Shown here: positions 43,313 through 51,300 of the stretch, piece after piece
Position numbering within the stretch: position 1 is the first letter of the stretch
Layout: every line of letters begins with the position of its first letter
Source of the DNA: Triplophysa rosa
Taxonomy: Eukaryota > Chordata > Actinopteri > Cypriniformes > Nemacheilidae
DNA: 64,000 nucleotides
Assembly: GCF_024868665.1 (NCBI RefSeq)
Contig: NC_079895.1
Span: 7,137,069-7,201,068, forward strand
Direction of reading: 5' to 3'
Notes under the pieces: generated by a model
Databases searched by the model: none
What the model saw: the letters and a program-made list of their open reading frames with translations, nothing else
What the model was told of the DNA's origin: nothing
Position numbers and translations under genes: made by a program

Positions 43313-44459
43313 AATACAGTTGAATGAGTTCCATTTTATTATTTTTAAGATCAAGCTTGACAGCCCAGACCACACTGAACCCTGCCTATTATGACCAACG
43401 ATTACATAAATACCAACTATTATAATTTTTTCTGGTAAACTAGTTCTTTAACTCTCTTTTATTCAGGGACTTGATGTGTGGTACAATAAAAGACTCCTTT
43501 CCTGTCCCTTTTCATTAATGTTTTCACTCTCCGAGCAGCCTGCTGTTGCGCAGACCGCAATGTGGGGAGTCATATATTTAAGTTACACCAGGAATTGCGA
43601 GATGATGACAGCGACACACATGATCCTTATCCAGCCCCGCGCAGAAAGAGAATTCCACAGCAAGTGCGGAGAGGCCTGGCCAAGGGCCAGCGCGGCGTTC
43701 AGGGAGAGGCTACGGCCGGGAGTGGACGTGTGTGTGTCAGGGAACACTACGGGCCGATTGCTGAAGATTACCACATGGCTTCTCCTTGCTCAACACTTCC
43801 AGCTCGTCTTCCAGTCTGTTGAAGAGGAGTCTGCGGCCTGGCAGGGGTTCAGAGCTCCTCTTTGGATCTTCCTGTCGTCCTGTGGAACGCAACGAGACGA
43901 TCTATCTGCCCCCTTCATTCCTGGCAAGCCCGGTCAGGAGCGGTGAGACGGATAAATCACAACGCCGTCGCATCGACTTCTCCGTTTCCAATAAGTTCAT
44001 CTTGAAAGCAGAAACAGAAGACTGTCCCGGCGACACAGAGGAGCTGCCTATGGCCCCTGTGCAGTTCAGACTGGGTTTCTGCATCCGATTAGCACTAACA
44101 ACAAACACTTGGAACACTGTGCTATTGTTTGAGCTAGTGACAGAAAGAGGGTAAACTGCTAGGCGACTCCCGGGCTGTGAAGATGATACAATAAGTGTAA
44201 TAATGAGTCAAGAGGTTCCCTCAATGTAGAGTTTGATAGGCTATCACTAACCCTTCAGGAATTAATTAACTTGCACATCAAAGCTAACTCTCAAAGGGCA
44301 CCGAGCGTCACACGGTACTTTGATTCAATGGCTTGTAATTTTTTTGTTTGCAGAGCGGATAGTAAGATGCACATAATAGTAATACACACACAGACAAATG
44401 AAGTAAACTTTACTCAGTTGTACGGTAAACTTTTAGGCTAATTAGCACCAATTAGCTCC
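43313..44459. other. Unique GC-richer block with overlapping open frames
   Basis: Positions 43500-44150 are clearly richer in GC than the surroundings and free of recognised repeats. Two overlapping plus-strand frames (156 codons at 43476-43946 and 122 codons at 43786-44154) plus minus-strand frames are open. None shows a domain, signal peptide or splice-bounded structure, so I do not call a gene. The block could be a conserved non-coding element. Confidence 0.35.
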
Positions 44460-44713
44460 AGAACAATGGTAACACTTTAGTATAGGGACCAATTCTCACT
44501 ATTAACAGTTGCAGCATGGATGTTATTAAAATAGGCTGTTTATAAGTACTAATAAAGCACATATTATGCACGACCATATTCTACATCCCTAATCCTACCC
44601 AATACCTAAACCTAACAACTATTATATTAACTATTAATAAGCACCAAACGTTGTAGTTAGTGGTTTGTTAATAGCGAGAATTGGACCTTAAAATAAAGTG
44701 TGACCAGAACATT
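44460..44713. mobile_element. hAT-like MITE, copy 2 (opposite orientation)
   Basis: The element is 44468-44705. It starts GGTAACACTTTAGTATAGGG and ends GGACCTTAAAATAAAGTGTG followed by ACC. The interior has CCTACCCAATACCTAAACCT, the complement of copy 1. The flanking AGAACAAT (44460-44467) and AGAACATT (44706-44713) agree at 7 of 8. Confidence 0.86.
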
Positions 44714-44722
44714 TAAGTACAT

Positions 44723-44994
44723 TTAAAGGGGTAGTTCACCTAAAAATGAAAATTTTGTCATCATTTACTCACCCTCAAGTTGTTCCAAAACTGTTTACAT
44801 TTCATCGTTGAACATAAAGCAAGATATTTAAAAGAGTGTTTGTAACCAAAGAGTTCTGGGGCACTATTGACTAACATAGTGGAAGTAATATATTCTGATC
44901 CCCCATAACAGGCTGGTTTAACACCTTCAAAATATCTCCTTTTGTGTTCAACAGAACAGGTTTGGAACGACACGAGACTGAACTATCCCTTTAA
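44723..44994. mobile_element. TTAA fold-back MITE
   Basis: Starts TTAAAGGGGTAGTTCACCTA and ends GACTGAACTATCCCTTTAA. TTAA at 44723-44726 and 44991-44994. The arms are less well matched than at 26392 (for example TGTAACCAAAGAGTTCTGGG on the left and a shortened partner on the right). Confidence 0.88.
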
Positions 44995-45753
44995 GCCGCA
45001 ACAATATACTAACTTTGTAGGCATCAGGCAAATCTCTTTGTGGCACAAGTTTTCAAGACTATCTAACTGTGAGTGGTATAATGCCATATCTTTTATAATA
45101 TCAATACTCTGTCTAATGCATTTTAACATCAAATTTAAAAACCCGCTTCCATAAAATTAATCTACACACTTTGTGGATAAACAGAATATCTCACATTTTG
45201 TGTTTCTTTTAGTGTCTTTAGTCAAAATTCTGAAATAAAACACAGAAAACCAATTTAAATAAATGTAAACCACCTGAGAAAACTCCCATACCACAGTTTG
45301 AGACCCACAGTATGAACTCATTCTGATAGTTATACACATATAATTCCAACACCGCTGTATATTTTCATGTTCTACGGGTATTCCAACAGTCTCCTTCCAG
45401 CTGTCTCTACACCTCATCGAAAATTCAAATGCAGACTTATAATTTCGGTTAAGTATAATGTTTATTCTTGGTCAGCTAATAAAATAAATTTAGTTCCATC
45501 CTCCGCATACTCTGTCTGGCGGTTTGCATGAATCACAGGTGGACGTGTGGTGTGGGAAATGTTAGCAGTTCACTGTGTATAAAGTCTGCGCACGCCACAC
45601 AGCTATGACATGTCAAATATAACTTACTGTAAACAGTATACATTTCAACTGCTCATTTTCCAGCTGTCTTTAAATGGTGGCCCATTCGCCCACAGCACAA
45701 AGGAAATGAAAGTGTGCGAGAAGAATGCAAGAACAAAGTAAAAAGCTTATAAC
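44995..45753. other. Non-coding stretch, nothing recognised
   Basis: No gene or repeat with definable ends. Confidence 0.4.
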
Positions 45754-46072
45754 TTAAAGGCACAGTTCACCCAAAATGAAAAATCGGGGGAAACGTTTAC
45801 TCTAACATGTACCCATGTTGCTGTGCATGATATAATACCGCACCCTAATATTTAACCATAATCCTCCTGTTCTTAAAAAAAGTAGATAATTCTTTAAAAA
45901 ATTCAACATTTACACACCATCGTTTTGTTTAAAACCTGTATAACTTGTTTTTTTCCTTTAAAATACACAAAATGAGTCACTTTCAATGTACGGAAAAAAG
46001 CGCAGTGACAACATTGTTTCATTTTTCTGCTTGTTTCACAGACAAAAAAAGTTATACGGGTTTTAAACAACA
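45754..46072. mobile_element. TTAA fold-back MITE, right end missing
   Basis: Starts TTAAAGGCACAGTTCACCCA. The central arms AAACCTGTATAACTTGTTTT and AAAAGTTATACGGGTTTTAA pair. The terminal part of the right arm is absent, and the next TTAA (46073) begins the copy-B element. Confidence 0.7.
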
Positions 46073-46114
46073 TTAAAGGGATATGCTTTTCCCCATGTTT
46101 TGCTCACCCTCAAG

Positions 46115-46593
46115 CAGTGTTGGGTGTAACTAGTTACTAAGTAATTAGTTACTGTAATTTAATTACTTTTCCCTTGAAAAGTAAAGTAAGGGATTACTCT
46201 TATTTTTTCTGTAATTTAATTACAGTTACTTCTGATGTAATTAAACTAAATACTTTGTGTAATATATGTGTGTGCAGAAGAGGAATTGACATCAAAATTC
46301 AAAGTCTAACTTTAAAATCCGTGCTTTAATGTATAATTCTCACATTTGTAATTAATAATAATACTTTATGTAGTTTTATATTATTTATTTGAATGAATTA
46401 AAAGAGCCGTTTCATGTCTATCCTTGAATCACTTAACTAATCAAGGTTGATGTAGGATATAGAAAGTAATTAGTAATAAGTAATAAAATACTTTTTGAAG
46501 AGAGTAACTTGTACAGTAATCTAATTACATTATCGAATGTGTAATTAGTAACTAGTAATTAATTACTTTTTCAGAGTAACTTACCCAACATTT
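46115..46593. mobile_element. hAT-type element, right terminus deleted
   Basis: Starts CAGTGTTGGGTGTAACTAGT, then TACTAAGTAATTAGTTACTG. The right part reads GTAATTAGTAACTAGTAATT and ends GAGTAACTTACCCAACA, the inverse of the start but lacking the last few bases and any flanking duplication. It is AT-rich with no coding content. The right edge joins a truncated LTR at an ACATTT overlap. Confidence 0.78.
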
Positions 46594-46768
46594 ACATTTC
46601 CGGGCCCGGTCCTCTCTCGTCGGCAGTCCCGTCGCTCGTCCTCTTAAGCTCCCTAGCTCCCCCGTGAGGAATGCGGGACCGGTGCGCGTACAGCTGATAC
46701 TCATTATCACTCACGCCACCGGCCCCACCTTCCTGCCCCACGGCTCTCGTCCCGCCTTCCTCGCTACA
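46594..46768 (-). repeat. 3' LTR, truncated
   Basis: Matches the first 175 bp of the 5' LTR (minus-strand TGTAGCGAGG to GGAAATGT). The remaining 154 bp are gone, cut at the junction with the hAT-type element. Confidence 0.85.
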
Positions 46769-47378
46769 TACCCCCATCGCGCCTCACAGGCCGGGGGTAC
46801 CACCGCGCCTGTGCTTACTCCCCCCCGGGGGGCCCCCCCTTGAGAGCCCCAGCGCCTGGGGGTACGCACCGACGAGACGAGAGAACGGAGCCTGGAGCAC
46901 CCCGAGCGACAGGGACGAGAGAGGGGAGAGAGGAAAAAAAAATAGTCCGGTTCCCTGACACACTGTCGTTCGGTCCTCAGCCCAGCCGAGAGGCTCTTCC
47001 TCGCGGTGCTATGCGGTGGTGCGGGACGCTCCGGGGCAACCCGATCCGCCTCCTGGCGACCGGCGATGGCTTCCCCCCGAGGGCAGCCGGCAGCGAGTTG
47101 TCCGTTCCCTGCTCTTCCCCTTTTTTCCCGGTGGACAGCAGCAGGCTCCGGCCCACGGCAAGCGGCCCAAACTCCTCTGCTCCCTCCTCTACGGCCGCCA
47201 CCCCACCTCGGCCCAGGAGCACGGCAGCGAGGTCTTCGTCCCCCGTCGAGCTCTCTCTCTCCGGCACCAACGCTTCGGGCAGCCGCTGGCGGACGTCCTT
47301 CGTCTGCGCTGCCCGAACTCCCCAGCACCGCGAGGCCGCTCGGCGGCGAGGGCTCTTCGACAGCATGCCCCTCCTTCC

Positions 47379-47396
47379 TCCCGGGTTTCGGCACCA
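47379..47396 (-). other. LTR-element primer-binding site
   Basis: TGGTGCCGAAACCCGGGA on the minus strand, one base inside the 5' LTR. It begins with the TGG that pairs with a tRNA 3' CCA end, as expected for a tRNA-primed element. Confidence 0.75.
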
Positions 47397-47397
47397 A

Positions 47398-47726
47398 TGT
47401 AGCAAAGTTCAATAAAACGGAAGGAAGGAGGCGGAAACTGGCGAACATTTAACACACTTTAATCAAAAATAAACAAACAATAACACGGAAGTAAAAGGCC
47501 GGCAGCCACCTCACGGTCGACTGCCGGCCACACAAACATAAATAAAACTTAACATTTCCGGGCCCGGTCCTCTCTCGTCGGCAGTCCCGTCGCTCGTCCA
47601 CTTATGCTCCCTAGCTCCCCCGTGAGGCATGCGGGACCGGTGCGCGTACAGCTGATACTCATTATCACTCACGCCACCGGCCCCGCCTTCCTGCCCCATG
47701 GCTCTCGTCCTGCCTTCCTCGCTACA
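47398..47726 (-). repeat. 5' LTR (complete)
   Basis: 329 bp, with TG...CA ends in the minus-strand reading. A possible poly-A signal ATTAAA (near 47460 in minus orientation, GATTAAAGTGTG) lies towards its 3' part. The adjacent primer-binding site defines the orientation. Confidence 0.85.
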
Positions 47727-47958
47727 ACCACGTATCATTTTACTTCCAAGCGATAGAATGGGAGTGAACGACTTTTTGAAGCTTGTTTTTCCGGCAAATG
47801 ACGGAACTTACGACACGCCTGCATCATTTACAGGAAAAACAAGCCTCAAGTTCACGTGCAGCAGAGGGATAACGGAAGCTAGACATAAAAGTTAATAGTG
47901 CTGTCAATATGGATATTTCTCTTAAACAAACGCATTGATTCGCTTCAGAAGACCTTTG

Positions 47959-48644
47959 TTAAAGTGATACTTCACCCAAAAATGAAACTTCTGTCATCAA
48001 TTACTCAACAGTTCTGGGGAACTTTTGACTACCATTGTTTTTTTCCTACTATGGTAGTCAATGGGTGTTGAGATCTGTTTGGCTATAAGCATTTTTCAGA
48101 ATACCTTTCACCGTGTTCACCAGAACAAAGAAATGTATCCACATTAGTGTTGTCACGATACCAAACTTCGGTACCAGTAGGTACTAAATGTGACAATACT
48201 TGCATTTCCAGCTATCATTTTGAGCGCTGTTGAACAGATTATGAAAGACCTCTGATTGGCTATTGTGTTTCAAACTCATCTGATATGTCTTTGAATGGCT
48301 CCTTACCGAGCGCTTGCGCAACCAAACCTGGAAGCGCTTGAAATGATCATTGCATCGCACTCTCTACCGAGCGCTTACACAGATCCACACGGAAACGTTT
48401 GAAAGTCTATCAAAGTAAAAATCAAACGCTTCCGGGTTTGGTTGTGCAAGCGCTCGGTAAGGAGCCATTCAAAGACATATCAGATGAGTTTGGAAACACA
48501 ATAGCCAATAGCCAAGTATTGTCACATTTAGTACCGCCTGGTGCCGAAGTTTGGTATCGTGACAACACTAATCCACATTTGGAACAACTCGAAGGTGAGT
48601 AAATGATGACATAATTTTCACTTTTGGGTGAAGTATCCCTTTAA
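47959..48644. mobile_element. TTAA fold-back MITE inserted in copy B
   Basis: Starts TTAAAGTGATACTTCACCCA and ends GGGTGAAGTATCCCTTTAA. TTAA at 47959-47962 and 48641-48644. The centre pairs TGACTACCATTG with ATGGTAGTCAAT. Copy A shows the same flanking sequence with a single TTAA at 1938-1941, that is, the empty site. The MITE is itself interrupted by the hAT MITE at 48145-48570. Confidence 0.92.
48137..48578. mobile_element. Fold-back hAT MITE with exact 8-bp duplication
   Basis: The element is 48145-48570. It starts TAGTGTTGTCACGATACCAA and ends TTGGTATCGTGACAACACTA. The arms continue to mirror inward (ATTGTGTTTCAAACTCATCT against AGATGAGTTTGGAAACACAA, and CTCCTTACCGAGCGCTTGCG against CAAGCGCTCGGTAAGGAG). 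ATCCACAT flanks it exactly (48137-48144, 48571-48578). It encodes nothing. Confidence 0.93.
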
Positions 48645-48731
48645 GACCACAGAGCCGTGTCGAGCAGTTCTTTGATAAAGGGTGAGTAAAACATGGGGAA
48701 ATTTTGTTTTGCCTCTGAAATATCCCTTTAA

Positions 48732-50930
48732 GGCGAGTTCTGCCTGCACGTTTTCCTCACACACACACATTTGCTGTGGCACTTTGCCTGGAGTATGCAT
48801 TACACCAACAACCCTTTCTTTATCCTAATTCAACTGGGATCTGGAACTCTCATAAAATCACACATGCATTTTTCTTTATTATAAATAACACATTTAGGAA
48901 GTCTTCAGCACATGTTAAAGATCTACTTGACATTTCTTTTAGGGCTATAGAACCTTTTTTTAATTGAAAATAATTTCCTCTGGGCTTGGCAACAGTTACC
49001 AATGACTAATGATGAGGTCAATCAATCAAACGCCAGCCCTTCGCTGATATGCCATATGCTTTTAATGCCATATTAAAGACTTACGGAGATATCTTCTACG
49101 CAGATGAACGTGTGGTGTTACAGGGTTCTTCAATAACATCAGCAGAGACTTAACAATGCTACATCAGAGGAGAGAAAAAACTTTGAAGGACCCCGTCCAC
49201 ACTCATGGACCGGATGTGATGTGATCCTTATTAACCCCAGACACTCGTAAGAGAATGAGGCGGATGTCTGAAGGGGTGTCCGACACAAGCGATAGGCCAA
49301 AGCTGAGGAGATGAGATTGAAAGAATAGAGCCTTCGAGAGGGCAGATGAATGCAGGAAGCTACCACTTTCCACATCATTCTGTTTTCACACCATTCTGCC
49401 ACCATCTCCAGCTCGGGCCGACACTAGAAACATGGCAAACAGACTTGAAACACAGCTGTTCTTTACAGCACTTCTCATCTATTCACTCCAGGGCACAAGT
49501 GTACTTCAGACACTCCTCACAACTCTACCTTGGCCAAGACGTTCAAGGTCTTGCCAGACACGCAGCGTTGTCCAAGATTCAAGCCTGGAGTCAACTCTTT
49601 TAGCTTTTAAAGAGTTATGCTTTTTCACTTGACAAATAACCCAAGTTTGACGTGCAACAAAATATCTTCATTTATAACCTCTAGGAACATACTGGATTTG
49701 TGAAAAATATTCAAGTTCATGCAGCTGTGCCCACACAAAAACTTATTGCACTGGACTTAGCACTGATGCATTACGCTAAACATTTATTTTGGTCCCGGCT
49801 AAGTTTATTGATATTACACATACGTAGTCGTCGTCCTTACTGTGGAGGAACACTCATTAAAACTTTTTCCTTGATAGCCATCTGCATTTTCAAGTCCCCC
49901 CCCGTCCGGTTCATTTACCATGTCGTTCAAGGTCCTTCTTGTTAAAATCTCCCGCGGAATTCCAAGGCTAAACAGCCCTGATTTAGGTTGGGACAAGAGG
50001 AAAATGTGTGAAAATGGTGCGGAACAGCAGGAAAGGAACATGAAAGTGACACGGTCGACCCAATCTTCAGAAGCTGATGACCGTGGCCCAAACCAGTCTG
50101 AATAATCTGAATGGACCATCTTTTTTCCTCTTTTCACTAAACTCTGCTTCTGACTGCTGGCGCTTCTCATTGCACACAATGGTAAATTCACTAAGACCAT
50201 TTATTCTTATGCAAATGCCCTCGACTGGGCATTGCATTAAATTTAACACATACACGCCACACACTTTTTGGGAAAACAAGACACACTCTGCACTTTTTAA
50301 AGCCACAAACTTATACTTATAATACCTTTAATCCTTTGCAATGTTTGGGTAAAATGTTAATGGTATTGCACATTATTTGACAAAGTAAACAAAACAGTGA
50401 CAGCAATACAAAGTGTACACAGTCTACACAAAATGTCTCACGGTAAAACCAAAACATATCTAACGATCTTTACACTATATTTGGACATCTGAATTGGCTT
50501 CTTAAGTACTTTGGTTAAGCATGTCAACAGAAAAACCAAAGGAAAGTCCACAAAGCATCTATGAATGCGTGTAACTAGTGTTGTTGAACATCTTAGTAAA
50601 TTACAGAGAAGCGTTATCAGTCAAAAAGTTTGCATCTGACAAACAACCAACTGTTCAGTGCCTCTCACAAACATAACTTTTAAAGCAACAATTACTTTGT
50701 CTGTTCATCAGTATCACATTTTCAAAATGTGGTTCACATTTAAAACAAGATAGGTGTAAGGCAATACGATGCAAGACAATGATTAGGCTACAGATTGTTT
50801 AGCACTGCTTGGGAAACTTTACAAGGTTTGAGTTGTCCCGTTAAGAAATAAACAAAGTTATAAAAGTGACGCGCACACATACACGATACGTTCATATTCA
50901 CAGTAAATCATAACGAAAACACATTCTTAC
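48732..50930. other. Unique-looking stretch, likely intron
   Basis: No repeats with definable ends. The frame at 49814-50200 (minus) and others show no protein-family features. Confidence 0.4.
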
Positions 50931-51113
50931 CTCTTTCGCTGTCGCAAAGTTCGTCAGAAGCTCAGCCGTCCAACGTGCATCCGAAGAACAGCTTACTTTT
51001 ATTTTTAAAAACGCTAAAAGTTGCTTGTATGCTGTCACGAAACTCCATCGGCGTCCTATTTTCGTTCGCAAAAGCAGAAGCTTGGAGCACGCGAGAGAAA
51101 CGACATCATTCAC
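50931..51113 (-). other. Candidate first exon with strong splice donor
   Basis: On the minus strand the segment ends GCGACAGCGAAAGAG|GTAAGA, a near-consensus donor (boundary at 50931). An open frame starts MNDVVSLACSKLLL at 51113 and runs 61 codons to TNFATAKE, exactly in phase 0 at the donor. It joins in frame to GSFRLMETT in the exon at 37184-37310. The peptide has no family match and the segment may be 5' untranslated with the real start in exon 2. The upstream boundary of the exon is unknown; 51113 is only the first ATG. Confidence 0.4.
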
Positions 51114-51300
51114 TGTAACGATGAAGCGCTACAGTTGCATCTCGTAAACTTTGGCGATCCATCACACGCATTGACTTGAAAAGAGTTGTTACTCGGACAT
51201 TAAACCGCAATTTGCCCGTCTACACGGCGGATTGGGCGACAGAAATATACCCTAAACAAGTTTCTTAAATCGTCAGTCGTGACGTTGGGAAGATCTGTCG
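51114..51300 (-). promoter_or_regulatory. Possible core promoter region for the minus-strand gene
   Basis: Directly upstream of the candidate exon. On the minus strand GGGTATATTTCTG (near 51241-51253) could be a weak TATA-like element, and a CGTGACGT-like word complement (TCGTGACGTTGG near 51277) resembles a CRE half-site. Composition is closer to balanced than the surroundings. Placement depends on the exon call. Confidence 0.25.

Larger units (their letters stand above)
46594..47726 (-). mobile_element. Non-autonomous LTR retrotransposon, 3' LTR truncated
   Basis: Read on the minus strand: a complete 5' LTR (47726-47398, 329 bp, starting TGTAGCGAGG and ending TTGCTACA), one spacer base, a primer-binding site TGGTGCCGAAACCCGGGA (47396-47379), 629 bp of GC- and CpG-rich internal DNA, then a 175-bp piece of the 3' LTR (46768-46594). 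The two LTRs differ at about 6 of 175 positions by eye, so the insertion is fairly recent. No gag, protease, reverse-transcriptase or integrase motif is seen in the internal part. Long overlapping frames there on both strands come from the high GC. It is therefore a small dependent element or an internally deleted copy. The primer tRNA is not assigned. Confidence 0.85.
46073..48731. mobile_element. Copy B of the inverted-repeat TTAA element, heavily interrupted
   Basis: The left end TTAAAGGGATATGCTTTTCC, then CCATGTTTTGCTCACCCTCA, and the right end TTGCCTCTGAAATATCCCTT match copy A (1033-2159). TTAA lies at both ends. Between them, in order, are a hAT-type piece (46115-46593), an LTR element (46594-47726), the family's own interior (47727-47958), a TTAA MITE (47959-48644) holding a hAT MITE (48145-48570), and the right arm (48645-48731, with an internal deletion). 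About 55 bp of the left arm present in copy A (1094-1147) are missing. Confidence 0.85.

Noticed and set aside
46840..47452. Several overlapping open frames of 128-245 codons on both strands.
   Set aside because: They lie in the CpG-rich interior of the LTR element, where stop codons are rare because of composition. No gag, protease, RT or integrase motif is present in any of them.
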